A stretch of DNA of 64,000 nucleotides from an uncultured Bacteroidia bacterium (GCA_903918045.1 CAIXCY010000234.1:1-64000); one strand, 5' to 3'; shown: positions 26,822-35,361, numbered from the stretch's first letter. Notes: generated from the letters alone by a model not told the origin. Program-made: numbers and translations.

Positions 26822-27739
26822 ATGGAATTATTTTCAGCAAAAGATGTTTCGAAAACCTATGCCAGCCAGCAGGCCTTGACGAACGTTTCAATCGCAGTTG
26901 AGGAAGGGACTATTTTTGGTCTTCTGGGGCCTAATGGTGCGGGTAAGACAACCCTCATCCGGATTATTAATCAGATTACGGCACCAGACAGTGGTTCTGT
27001 CTGGTTCGATGGCCGACCCTTAAAACCGGCAGACATTAGTCAGATCGGTTACCTTCCAGAAGAACGCGGCCTCTACAAAAAGATGAAGGTTGGCGAGCAA
27101 GCCCTTTATCTTGGACAATTGAAGGGGTTATCACGCCACGATGCGATGCGGGAACTTAAAATGTGGTTTGAGAGATTTGAAATTACCGCCTGGTGGGATA
27201 AAAAAGTGATGGAACTCTCAAAGGGGATGCAGCAAAAAGTGCAGTTCATCTGCACTGTTCTACACAAACCGCGGTTACTTATCTTCGATGAACCATTCAG
27301 CGGTTTCGATCCAATCAATGCTGATATTGTAACACAACAAATCCTGCAAATGAAGAAAAACGGTGCAACAATCATTTTCTCTACCCACAATATGGAATCA
27401 GTAGAGCAGCTATGCGACCATATTGCACTGATTGACAAGTCCCGTAAAATTCTTGATGGTCCGACAAAACAAATCAGGGAACAATACAAATCAAACATCT
27501 ATGATATTACGTATCGGGGGGAATTTGATGTCAACACGCATGATATGGCCAATAAATACAATATTATCACCCACTCCCAAAATGGAAATGGCAATAAATT
27601 ATGCATTCAATATCCCGAAGGAAGTAATTCGCGTGAACTTATAAAAGATCTCGTAGAGCAGGTTGAGATTATTTCATTCAATGAAGTAATCCCAAGTATG
27701 AACGAAGTATTTATTAAAGTCGTCAAACAAAACTCCTAA
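26822..27739 (+). CDS. ABC transporter ATP-binding protein (NatA-like)
   Basis: A 305-residue ATPase with Walker A LLGPNGAGKTTLIR, signature MELSKGMQQKVQ, Walker B RLLIFDEPFSGFDP and H-loop STHNME, then a C-terminal extension of about 90 residues typical of NatA/DrrA-type exporters. It is coupled to the permease gene 11 bases downstream. Such pairs export sodium, drugs or peptides; the substrate here is not determined. Confidence 0.93.
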   Translation: MELFSAKDVSKTYASQQALTNVSIAVEEGTIFGLLGPNGAGKTTLIRIINQITAPDSGSVWFDGRPLKPADISQIGYLPEERGLYKKMKVGEQALYLGQLKGLSRHDAMRELKMWFERFEITAWWDKKVMELSKGMQQKVQFICTVLHKPRLLIFDEPFSGFDPINADIVTQQILQMKKNGATIIFSTHNMESVEQLCDHIALIDKSRKILDGPTKQIREQYKSNIYDITYRGEFDVNTHDMANKYNIITHSQNGNGNKLCIQYPEGSNSRELIKDLVEQVEIISFNEVIPSMNEVFIKVVKQNS

Positions 27740-27750
27740 AATTATTTAAC

Positions 27751-29085
27751 ATGCATAAGATATTACTGATCATTCAAAGAGAATATACAACACGGGTTCA
27801 GAAAAAATCATTTATAATCCTCACTTTGCTGATGCCAATTCTGATGTCGGCAATGATGTTCCTTCCCGGTTATTTCATGTCAATGGACGATGAGCAATCC
27901 AGAACAATTGGCGTATATGATGGTTCTGCCGTATTTCTCGGAAGGCTTGAGAGCTCTGCATTCACAAAATTCAAATTTATACCCAAAGAGGAATACCTCT
28001 CCGCGAAAAGTGATCTTAAACAATCAACTTACTACGCCCTTCTGTCTATTGAACCTAATTTTCTGATAACCAAGACAGTACAGGTCATTTCGCAAAGCAA
28101 TATTCCGTGGGATGTTAAATCGCAGATCCAGGATAAGATTCAGGGTGTCGTAGAAAAGGATAAGATGGCAGAGGTAGTGCGTCAGACTGCCATTCCCGAT
28201 CTGGAGCAAAAAATTGCAGCAACAAAAACACATATCAATGTAGATACGATCAAAGTTGGAATCAGTGGTGAAGCGAAAAAGAGCTCAACCGAAATTGGAA
28301 TGGTGCTTGGTTACATTTTTGGGTTTATGATCTATATGTTTATATTTATCTACGGCACAATGGTGATGCAAGGGGTAATGGAAGAGAAGCAAAGCCGGAT
28401 TGTAGAGGTAATCATTTCAAGTGTGAGACCCTTTCAGCTCATGATGGGTAAAATTGTTGGTATTGCACTGGTAGGACTGACCCAATTCGCATTGTGGGTA
28501 ATCCTGGGCGTAGCAATCTTCTCTGCCTCCAAAAGTTTCTATCCCGGAGCCTCCAAGGCACAGCAAATCCAAAGTGTCATGGCTCAAAGTCAGGATGCTG
28601 CACAACAGGCTGCCCCACAGATGGATAAAATGCACGAGATTTTTTCTATGATTGATACAATTAATTTCCCGTTACTGATCGGCTGTTTTATCTTTTTCTT
28701 TATTGGAGGATACCTCCTTTACAGCTCGATGTTTGCGGCTGTCGGCTCTGCCATTGATGCACAGGAAGATGCGCAGCAGTTTATGCTTCCAATAACCCTG
28801 CCGATTATCCTATCCATTATGGTTATGATGAGCGCTATAAAAAGCCCTGAAGGACCGATTGCATTCTGGTTCAGCATTATTCCGTTCACTTCACCAATTG
28901 TAATGATGGCGCGAATACCATTTGGAGTACCTGTCTGGCAATTAGCCCTTTCAATGATTCTATTAGTGGCAACATTTGTGGGTATGGTTTGGGTGACCGG
29001 CAAAATCTACAGGACCGGTATTCTGATGTACGGCAAAAAACCATCCTGGAAAGAGATTGGCAAATGGCTTATGTACAAATCATAA
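27751..29085 (+). CDS. ABC-2 type permease (NatB-like)
   Basis: A 444-residue permease. A first membrane helix (LTLLMPILMSAMMFLPGYF) is followed by a periplasmic domain of about 150 residues and then a C-terminal bundle of about five helices with MEEKQSRIVEVIISS, the conserved coupling segment of ABC-2 exporters. It pairs with the ATPase upstream; a terminator follows. Confidence 0.9.
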   Translation: MHKILLIIQREYTTRVQKKSFIILTLLMPILMSAMMFLPGYFMSMDDEQSRTIGVYDGSAVFLGRLESSAFTKFKFIPKEEYLSAKSDLKQSTYYALLSIEPNFLITKTVQVISQSNIPWDVKSQIQDKIQGVVEKDKMAEVVRQTAIPDLEQKIAATKTHINVDTIKVGISGEAKKSSTEIGMVLGYIFGFMIYMFIFIYGTMVMQGVMEEKQSRIVEVIISSVRPFQLMMGKIVGIALVGLTQFALWVILGVAIFSASKSFYPGASKAQQIQSVMAQSQDAAQQAAPQMDKMHEIFSMIDTINFPLLIGCFIFFFIGGYLLYSSMFAAVGSAIDAQEDAQQFMLPITLPIILSIMVMMSAIKSPEGPIAFWFSIIPFTSPIVMMARIPFGVPVWQLALSMILLVATFVGMVWVTGKIYRTGILMYGKKPSWKEIGKWLMYKS

Positions 29086-29136
29086 GAACAAAAAAAAGAC
29101 AAAAGAGATAACTGGAAACAGATAGAAATAAAAGTG

Positions 29137-29168
29137 ACAGGTACATTTTCGGTGTACCTGTTTTTTTT
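29137..29168 (+). terminator. Intrinsic terminator after the ABC exporter operon
   Basis: ACAGGTACA (29137-29145) pairs perfectly with TGTACCTGT (29153-29161), loop of 7, followed by a T-run to 29168. Confidence 0.85.
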
Positions 29169-29268
29169 GCAATAAAGATTATTAACGGTTTCGGGATTCC
29201 GGATTTCCGCATGTAGGATAAGTTATGTAAATTTACCTGATCGATAAATAGTTTTAAAAGGTAATAAT

Positions 29269-30552
29269 ATGGTTCTGCTTTTAATTGCAGCTTTTATTTT
29301 AGGGTACTCCTTGATAGCCTTTGAGGAGGCAATTAAAATAAATAAATCTGCCATAGCCTTAATTACAGGGGTGCTCTGCTGGACAATTTACAGCTTATTA
29401 TCTCCGGATTCATCGGTTGTCAATGAACAACTCACTCAACACCTGGGAAAACTTTCAGGAATTTTGTTTTTCCTCTTAGGGGCTATGACAATTGTCGAAA
29501 TGATCGATTCACACGATGGCTTTGACCTCATAACTACCCGAATTTCACAGACCGATAAACGAAAACTCCTTTGGATTATCGCATTCATCACCTTTTTTTT
29601 ATCTGCGGTTCTGGATAACCTGACTACGACCATTGTTATCGTTTCATTGTTGAGAAAACTCATTAAAAACCAACACGACAGACTCTTCTTTGCAGGAATT
29701 GTAGTGATCGCAGCAAATGCCGGAGGAGCCTGGACCCCCATTGGCGACGTAACAACCACCATGCTTTGGATTGGTGGACAAATTACCACAATGAATATAA
29801 TGCTCAAACTTTTTCTCCCAAGTATCGCCGCCATTGTCGTACCGCTAATTGTCATTTCTTTCAAATTTAAAGGCATAATTGTTCGTCCAGCCATAGCAGA
29901 AAAGGAAAGTTCAGGAACACTGACCTCTTTTGAAAGATCAACGATATTCTTTTCAGGAATTTCAATTTTAATTTTAGTTCCTGTCTTTAAGACATTCACC
30001 CACCTTCCGCCCTACATGGCCATTCTGGGGGGATTGGGAATACTATGGGTGGTAACTGAGCTAATCCACGGTCAAAAAACCGAGACCGTAAAACACTCCT
30101 ATTCAGTTGTTCTGGCACTACGTAAAATCGACACGGCAAGTATCTTGTTCTTTTTCGGCATACTTGTTAGTATTGCAGCGCTCGAATCTTCAGGTGTTTT
30201 AACCGGTCTGGCACAATGGATTACCAAAGTGACGGACAACCTAAATGTTGTGGTTCTCTCCTTTGGATTACTCTCCTCCATAGTCGACAACGTCCCCTTG
30301 GTTGCCGCTGCGCAAGGAATGTACAGCATGGCTCAATTTCCAACTGATCACTATTTCTGGGAATTCCTGGCCTACTGTTCCGGAACAGGGGGGAGTATGC
30401 TTATCATTGGCTCTGCGGCAGGTGTTGCAGCAATGGGAATGGAGAAAATTGATTTTCTATGGTATCTGAAAAAAATCAGCTTGCTCGCAGTACTGGGTTA
30501 TTTTTCAGGTGCAGTTGTGTATATCTTGCAAAATGAGTTGTCAGGATTATAA
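29269..30552 (+). CDS. nhaD: Na+/H+ antiporter NhaD
   Basis: A 427-residue membrane protein with about a dozen hydrophobic segments. FFLSAVLDNLTTTIVIVSLL and NAGGAWTPIGDVTTTMLW are characteristic of NhaD in the ion-transporter superfamily, and the second half repeats the pattern with SSIVDNVPLVAAAQGMY and CSGTGGSMLIIGSAAGVAAM. It exports sodium or lithium in exchange for protons, which suggests adaptation to saline or alkaline conditions. Confidence 0.92.
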   Translation: MVLLLIAAFILGYSLIAFEEAIKINKSAIALITGVLCWTIYSLLSPDSSVVNEQLTQHLGKLSGILFFLLGAMTIVEMIDSHDGFDLITTRISQTDKRKLLWIIAFITFFLSAVLDNLTTTIVIVSLLRKLIKNQHDRLFFAGIVVIAANAGGAWTPIGDVTTTMLWIGGQITTMNIMLKLFLPSIAAIVVPLIVISFKFKGIIVRPAIAEKESSGTLTSFERSTIFFSGISILILVPVFKTFTHLPPYMAILGGLGILWVVTELIHGQKTETVKHSYSVVLALRKIDTASILFFFGILVSIAALESSGVLTGLAQWITKVTDNLNVVVLSFGLLSSIVDNVPLVAAAQGMYSMAQFPTDHYFWEFLAYCSGTGGSMLIIGSAAGVAAMGMEKIDFLWYLKKISLLAVLGYFSGAVVYILQNELSGL

Positions 30553-30563
30553 TACAGGAATAA

Positions 30564-31211
30564 ATGAAGATTCGAAGATTCATATTGGCAATGGGCTGCA
30601 TAATTTATTCATTGGCGTGTTTTCCGGAGAATAAGGGTCCAGATGGCAAAGTTGATACTTCACTAAACCTTAAGTTATCGTATAATAGCTCTCTGATCTA
30701 TCCGGGCGGACGGTTGGGAATTGAATTTCCTGTAAAATCATTTATTTCAACCAGGATGAAAAAATCGGGCAAGGAAAAGGAGCTGATCAAAGACCGTTTT
30801 ATTGCACTTAATCTGAGCTGGTATCATCATCCCTCCTTTCATGATAACCTTTATCTGACAGCAGGGTGGACAATGAGACGCACACGAAAAAGTGGCTTTT
30901 TTACCGAATTTTCACCCGAAATGGGGGTAAGTCGCACATTTATTGGCGGAACGACCTATCGGGTTGACGATAGCGGAAATGTTTCACTGGAAAAATTTGC
31001 CGGCTATTTCTATGCCCTGGTTTCAGTTGGCGGAGGAATCGGTTATGATTTTTCAATAACCCATTCAAAACCAATCATGGTTTTTTATAAATTAAATCTT
31101 CTATCAATGTATCCTTATAACAGCACAATCTATTTGCGACCAGCGATGGAAATCGGATTAACCTGGAAACTCTGCGGCATTCATTTAACAAAAAAATGGC
31201 GGAAAACATAG
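30564..31211 (+). CDS. Hypothetical exported protein, possible small outer-membrane barrel
   Basis: A 215-residue protein that I do not recognise. The N terminus MKIRRFILAMGCIIYSLACF is a signal sequence; LAC could be a lipobox but the -3 position is not ideal. The rest alternates hydrophobic residues in strands rich in Tyr and Gly (LKLSYNSSLIYPGGRLGIEF, LYLTAGWTMRRT, SVGGGIGYDFS, AMEIGLTWKLC), suggesting an eight-stranded barrel or beta-sandwich. It follows nhaD by 11 bases, and its stop codon directly abuts the next start. Confidence 0.6.
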   Translation: MKIRRFILAMGCIIYSLACFPENKGPDGKVDTSLNLKLSYNSSLIYPGGRLGIEFPVKSFISTRMKKSGKEKELIKDRFIALNLSWYHHPSFHDNLYLTAGWTMRRTRKSGFFTEFSPEMGVSRTFIGGTTYRVDDSGNVSLEKFAGYFYALVSVGGGIGYDFSITHSKPIMVFYKLNLLSMYPYNSTIYLRPAMEIGLTWKLCGIHLTKKWRKT

Positions 31212-32339
31212 ATGAGACAGGAAAAATTAATACTCTTCAAAAGAACAATTGCACAGAGAAAATACGCCTTTCAAAAAACGTATTCAAAGTGCTCACAATT
31301 CGTACGCCTGATATCCTCAATTCTATTTTTAGGTTATATTGTCTCCTGCCAAAAAGAGAAAATCTCAATAGGTACAAATGTGTCAGACACTTTTTATCTG
31401 GACAATGCCGGGGCATCAATGCGCATTCTTATCGAGGGGAATACCTTAAGCCATACCTTCCTGATTATCGTACATGGAGGGCCTGGAACAGGTTCTTCAT
31501 TCTATAATACGGACTATATCAGTCAAAATATTGAGGATAAGTATGCAGTTGTTTATTGGGATCAACGAAATTCAGGCGCTTCTCAGGGAAATTCAAACGG
31601 AAATAATCTGAATCTGACACAAATGACTGACGATCTGAAGAAGGTAATTCAGGTTATTAAGAGCCGGTATGGTACTGATGGCGCTGTCTTCATCCTTGGA
31701 CATAGTTTTGGAGGGCTACTCGCCACTTCATTTATGACATCCGGTAACAACCAATCGATGGTTAAGGGATGGATTTTCGTGGATGGATCTCACAACTATC
31801 CATTAAATGATACATTAACCAGACAAATGTTACAGACAACAGGACAGCAGCAAATTGACCTGAATAAAAATGCTGACAAATGGAGTCCTATCCTCACTTG
31901 GTGCAATGCCCACCCGGGGAATTTCACCCTCGCTGAATCAGACCAATTGGCAACTTTTGCAACCAGCGCAGAGACTTATATGGACGAAGTGAATCAGTTT
32001 GACTATTTAACCTATATCAAAGAGCATCTTTTTAGTGATAATTTGACCCTTACAGCACTATTATTTAATCACTTATATTCCGAAAACGCAACTTTTAATA
32101 ATGAACTTGCAAAAACAGAATTCTCATCCACACTTTATAAAGTAATAAAACCCACTTTGATTTTATTTGGTCAATATGACTTTATTTGCCCTAAAGGTTT
32201 GGGGGATGATGTTTTTAAACGGATTAGTTCCCCTCAAAAACGAATGGTAATTTCAACAGTAAGCGGGTATAATTTCATGTTCCAGGATGAGGGACTATTT
32301 TGTTATGAAGTCAATAATTTTATTCAACAGTTTAAATAG
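31212..32339 (+). CDS. Alpha/beta hydrolase lipoprotein (prolyl aminopeptidase-like)
   Basis: A 375-residue protein with a lipoprotein-type signal: a basic N terminus, hydrophobic ISSILFLGYIVSC and Cys at about 46, so it is probably anchored in the envelope. The hydrolase domain follows: oxyanion motif IVHGGPGTGSSFY, VVYWDQRNSG, nucleophile elbow GHSFGG, and a late Asp in FGQYDFICP. The HGGPG and DQRGSG-like motifs point to the proline iminopeptidase branch. A catalytic His is not clear: the C-terminal region reads VSGYNFMFQDE, where a His would be expected. The N terminus before the signal is unusually long. Confidence 0.75.
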   Translation: MRQEKLILFKRTIAQRKYAFQKTYSKCSQFVRLISSILFLGYIVSCQKEKISIGTNVSDTFYLDNAGASMRILIEGNTLSHTFLIIVHGGPGTGSSFYNTDYISQNIEDKYAVVYWDQRNSGASQGNSNGNNLNLTQMTDDLKKVIQVIKSRYGTDGAVFILGHSFGGLLATSFMTSGNNQSMVKGWIFVDGSHNYPLNDTLTRQMLQTTGQQQIDLNKNADKWSPILTWCNAHPGNFTLAESDQLATFATSAETYMDEVNQFDYLTYIKEHLFSDNLTLTALLFNHLYSENATFNNELAKTEFSSTLYKVIKPTLILFGQYDFICPKGLGDDVFKRISSPQKRMVISTVSGYNFMFQDEGLFCYEVNNFIQQFK

Positions 32340-32355
32340 AAAACAAAAATTAAAT

Positions 32356-33282
32356 ATGAGTCATTATGCCATCATAGACCTCGGAACTAATACTTGTAAT
32401 TTACTAATATCCAGATTATTACCTAACGGAAAAACCGAAACATTATATGATCGTAAACTTCCTGTTAAACTTGGGCGGGGCGGGATTCATAAGAACATCC
32501 TCCTTCCCGATGCCATCGAACGGGGAATAAAGGTCTTGCAAAACCATGCGATTACAATCGCGACCTATGGTGTAAGTAATATCAAAGTGATCGGTACTTC
32601 GGCTTTACGGGGCGCTGCCAACAGGAACGAATTTCTGCTTTTAGTAAAGGAAATGCTAGGCTGGGAGATCGAAATCATCGACGGTGAGCTCGAAGCAGCT
32701 TTGATATTCAGAGGAGTAACATTAACATTACCTGAGAGTATCGGGAAATACCTGATTGTGGACATCGGTGGCGGAAGTACGGAATTTATTCTGGCACAGG
32801 ACAATCGTATGATTTGGAAAAAAAGTTTCAACATCGGCATCGCCAGGGCACTCGAAACAATTCAGATGTCAGATCCTCTAACATCTGACGAAATCACAAA
32901 GTTTGAGAACTGGTTCGACGACCATCTCACAGAGTTATGGGATATCTGTAAACAACATCACCCCTCGATACTGGTTGGATGTTCCGGGGCATTTGACACC
33001 TTCATGGATATTTACGAACAAGAGGAACCCGATTTAAAGATCAGAAATATTTCAGAATTTCCATTGGTAAATTACCGGAAAATTCACGAACAACTGATAA
33101 AATCAGATCATGAAACCAGAGCAAAGATGAGGGGAATGGACAAAATGCGCGTCGAGATGATTGTCATTGCCTCAGTTTTCACTAATTTCATCCTCCAAAG
33201 ATTGCAGATCAATAAACTGCTACATACCCATAACTCACTGAAAGAGGGAGCCATGGATCGATTTATTACTAACGGAATATAA
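32356..33282 (+). CDS. Ppx/GppA family phosphatase
   Basis: A member of the ASKHA superfamily acting on polyphosphate or pppGpp. From the chosen ATG the product begins MSHYAIIDLGTNTCNLLISR (phosphate-1 motif), with IVDIGGGSTEFILA (phosphate-2) and TSALRGAANRNEF in between; about 308 residues, the size of the short form without a C-terminal HD domain. An upstream in-frame ATG at 32287 would overlap the hydrolase gene and adds non-conserved residues, so I prefer 32356. It lies 9 bases upstream of the sigma-54 activator. Confidence 0.9.
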   Translation: MSHYAIIDLGTNTCNLLISRLLPNGKTETLYDRKLPVKLGRGGIHKNILLPDAIERGIKVLQNHAITIATYGVSNIKVIGTSALRGAANRNEFLLLVKEMLGWEIEIIDGELEAALIFRGVTLTLPESIGKYLIVDIGGGSTEFILAQDNRMIWKKSFNIGIARALETIQMSDPLTSDEITKFENWFDDHLTELWDICKQHHPSILVGCSGAFDTFMDIYEQEEPDLKIRNISEFPLVNYRKIHEQLIKSDHETRAKMRGMDKMRVEMIVIASVFTNFILQRLQINKLLHTHNSLKEGAMDRFITNGI

Positions 33283-33291
33283 ATTATAAAT

Positions 33292-34467
33292 ATGGTCAAA
33301 ATATTGGTTATTGACGACGAAAGGAGTATACGTAATACGCTTAAAGAGATTTTGGGATTTGAAGGTTACTCGGTTGAGGTAGCTGAAAACGGAATTCTCG
33401 GACTGGAAATAGTCAAAAATGCTGATTTTGATATCATACTTTGTGATATTAAAATGCCTGAAATGGATGGAATTGAGGTTCTTGGAAAGATTCTGGAAAT
33501 TAAACCCGAAACGACTGTTGTGATGATCTCCGGGCATGGGAACATTGACACAGCAGTAGAAGCCATAAAGAAAGGGGCATTTGATTTTATTGTTAAACCC
33601 TTGGATTTAAACCGGCTATTAATTACGATACGAAATGCAGGAGATAAGTCGCTTTTGGTGAAAGAGACTATCGTTCTGAAACAAAAGATCTTTAAGCAAT
33701 ATGAAATAATTGGTGAATCAACACTGATTAAAAAAGTGCTTGAAATGACTGACCGTGTTGCCCCCACTGATGCCAAGGTTCTGATTACCGGGGCTAACGG
33801 AACCGGGAAAGAACTTGTTGCAAGACGCTTGCACCAATTATCAGCCCGCGCAGAAGCCCCGTTCATTGAAGTTAACTGTGCTGCAATTCCTTCAGAATTA
33901 ATTGAAAGTGAATTATTTGGCCACGAGAAGGGAGCCTTCACCTCGGCAATAAGACAACGTAAAGGCAAATTTGAACAGGCCGACGGAGGGACACTCTTTC
34001 TGGATGAAATCGGTGATATGAGCTATTCTGCCCAGTCAAAGGTGTTGCGTGCCTTACAGGAAAACATCATCACGCGTGTAGGAAGTGATACGGCTATTAA
34101 AGTAAACGTAAGGGTGATTGCTGCGACTAACAAAGACCTTGCCGAAGAGATTAAAAATGGCAATTTCCGCGAGGATTTGTACCATCGTCTGAGCGTAATA
34201 CTGATAAATGTTCCATCACTTGAAAGCCGAAAGGAGGACATACCCCTGTTAGCCAGCTATTTCATCGAACAGATTTGCAGCGAATATGGTCAGCCCCCAA
34301 AAGATATTGAACCAGAAGCAATTGCAGAGTTACAAAGCCATCAGTGGACCGGAAACATCCGCGAATTCCGGAATGTAATCGAACGATTAATAATCCTTTG
34401 CAATAAAACAATAACCCGGGAAGAGGTGAGACTTTATGCACCACCGGGAAATTCTGCTATTGAATAA
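33292..34467 (+). CDS. Sigma-54-dependent response regulator without DNA-binding domain
   Basis: A 391-residue NtrC-type protein. The receiver domain (1-120) has phospho-acceptor Asp52 in LCDIKMPEMDG and VKPLDL. The AAA+ domain (about 137-370) has Walker A GANGTGKELVARRLH, the sigma-54 contact motif as GAFTSA instead of GAFTGA, Walker B GGTLFLDEIGDM and the arginine finger region FREDLYHRLSV. It ends about 20 residues after the AAA+ lid with no Fis-type helix-turn-helix. It could act from solution, as some FlgR-like activators do. The cognate histidine kinase is not in the window. Confidence 0.9.
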   Translation: MVKILVIDDERSIRNTLKEILGFEGYSVEVAENGILGLEIVKNADFDIILCDIKMPEMDGIEVLGKILEIKPETTVVMISGHGNIDTAVEAIKKGAFDFIVKPLDLNRLLITIRNAGDKSLLVKETIVLKQKIFKQYEIIGESTLIKKVLEMTDRVAPTDAKVLITGANGTGKELVARRLHQLSARAEAPFIEVNCAAIPSELIESELFGHEKGAFTSAIRQRKGKFEQADGGTLFLDEIGDMSYSAQSKVLRALQENIITRVGSDTAIKVNVRVIAATNKDLAEEIKNGNFREDLYHRLSVILINVPSLESRKEDIPLLASYFIEQICSEYGQPPKDIEPEAIAELQSHQWTGNIREFRNVIERLIILCNKTITREEVRLYAPPGNSAIE

Positions 34468-34756
34468 TTTCGGATGAAAAATTTCGCTTAATGAAAAGCT
34501 GCTCCCTTCAAATCGATTCGCCACTTATCTTAAAATGGCAAATCCGGGAAGGTCAAACTTCGATTTATAGTACGATTTTCGAACAAGAGTTGTGTGTAAA
34601 TAGAAACCTGGAAAAACCGATGAACAATATATTTTTTAAAAATAGTCGCCAAAATATTAATTTTCAGCCATATAGACGCCTTGAAGTTATTAACAATTGT
34701 TGATAATAATGGTTGAATTTAAGTTGATACATAGTTGATACAAAAACCTTAAAATA
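34468..34756. other. Intergenic stretch, no convincing gene
   Basis: AT-rich sequence between the sigma-54 activator and the non-coding RNA promoter. A 70-codon frame at 34491-34703 exists but has no recognisable domain or conserved-looking pattern, so I do not call it. Confidence 0.4.
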
Positions 34757-34789
34757 GTTGCAATCAGGGCTATTTCTGTTGTATATTTG
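34757..34789 (+). promoter_or_regulatory. Promoter of the 550-base non-coding RNA
   Basis: GTTG at 34757-34760, a 21-base spacer and TATATTTG at 34782-34789, a perfect -7 box. The same GTTG / TATATTTG pair occurs in front of the HU gene. Transcription is expected to start near 34795. Confidence 0.6.
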
Positions 34790-34794
34790 AAATA

Positions 34795-35346
34795 TCAGGT
34801 AAGCGATAAAAGGTTACTCTGAAGTAGTGGAGACGGGGAGAGACTCTTAGCTGAGTAAGGAATCGGATCATTCAAACCCTCGGGTTTGCACGACGGAAGG
34901 GTCAGAGGTTGGACGAAAGGAGGTGATCCGATCGAACAATCAGCCGGAAATAACGCCAGTCGTTCATTAGAAGGTTGAGTTTAAGACCGAAAGAAAAAAG
35001 AGACGAAAGTTTTTTGTAATAAATTCGGAGAACAGGAAAACTGAAAAGCCAGTACTTTCCATGCAGATGAAGAACCGATCGAAAGAGAGGAACCGCCCTG
35101 TATGCTCAAAACACTCCGTCCGGGAAAGTTAACCGCAAGGAAAACTGAAGGGACAGCAGGAGGATAATGCCTTAAACAGCAAAATCCGAAAGCGATGGGT
35201 TGCAAAATTAATCTGCACAATGCGCAAGCACAAAGGAGATCAAATTGCAGCCAACCACGATAACAGTAGCCTGACGCCACAAGTGAAGCAATTCATTAGC
35301 GACGAAATGGGAACAACTTGAAAGAGTGGTTCCCATTTGTGTTTTT
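34795..35346 (+). ncRNA. Large structured non-coding RNA candidate, family unknown
   Basis: About 550 bases bounded by a consensus promoter and an intrinsic terminator, purine-rich and without a convincing ORF. Many local helices can be drawn: TTACTC (34814-34819) with GAGTAA (34853-34858); ATCGGATCA (34862-34870) with TGATCCGAT (34924-34932), enclosing the hairpin CAAACC-CTCG-GGTTTG (34873-34888); AACG-CCAGT-CGTT (34952-34964); CCGAA (34987-34991) with TTCGG (35024-35028), enclosing an A6/T6 helix; and TGC-GCAA-GCA (35221-35230). The hexamer CGAAAG occurs five times, as expected for C-GAAA-G tetraloops. It lacks the core signatures of RNase P RNA, tmRNA, 6S and SRP RNA. Strand and limits are well supported; function is unknown. 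Confidence 0.6.
35305..35346 (+). terminator. Terminator of the non-coding RNA
   Basis: AAATGGGAAC (35305-35314) pairs with GTTCCCATTT (35329-35338). After one A-G mismatch the stem continues ACTT/GAGT and is capped by a GAAA tetraloop. A T5 run follows at 35342-35346. It may also serve the convergent ThuA-like gene. Confidence 0.8.
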
Positions 35347-35361
35347 ATACCTTTCTGTAAC

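Noticed and set aside
29436-29999. 187-codon ORF antisense to nhaD
   Set aside because: Shadow of a membrane-protein gene; no independent support.
33366-33968. 200-codon ORF antisense to the sigma-54 activator
   Set aside because: Shadow frame opposite a clear gene; serine/isoleucine-rich composition typical of antisense frames.
34491-34703. 70-codon plus-strand ORF after the sigma-54 activator
   Set aside because: No domain, signal peptide or conserved-looking pattern; codon use is not convincing.
34981-35280. 99-codon minus-strand ORF inside the candidate RNA
   Set aside because: Cysteine- and serine-rich low-complexity translation with no domain; opposite to the strand indicated by the promoter and terminator.
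34851-35321. One plus-strand frame through the candidate RNA has only two internal stops (34968 and 35130) and ends at 35321, giving open blocks of 39, 53 and 62 codons
   Set aside because: No ATG-started ORF exceeds about 33 codons, the frame runs into the terminator stem, and low stop density is expected in purine-rich sequence. Non-coding is the simpler reading, though a decayed gene is not fully excluded.
34795-35346. Identification of the RNA as RNase P RNA, tmRNA or a group II intron remnant
   Set aside because: The RNase P core (GAGGAAAGTCC and the ACAGAA / GGCTTA blocks), a tmRNA acceptor and tag ORF, and a domain V hairpin with AGC catalytic triad could not be found. No reverse transcriptase is nearby.
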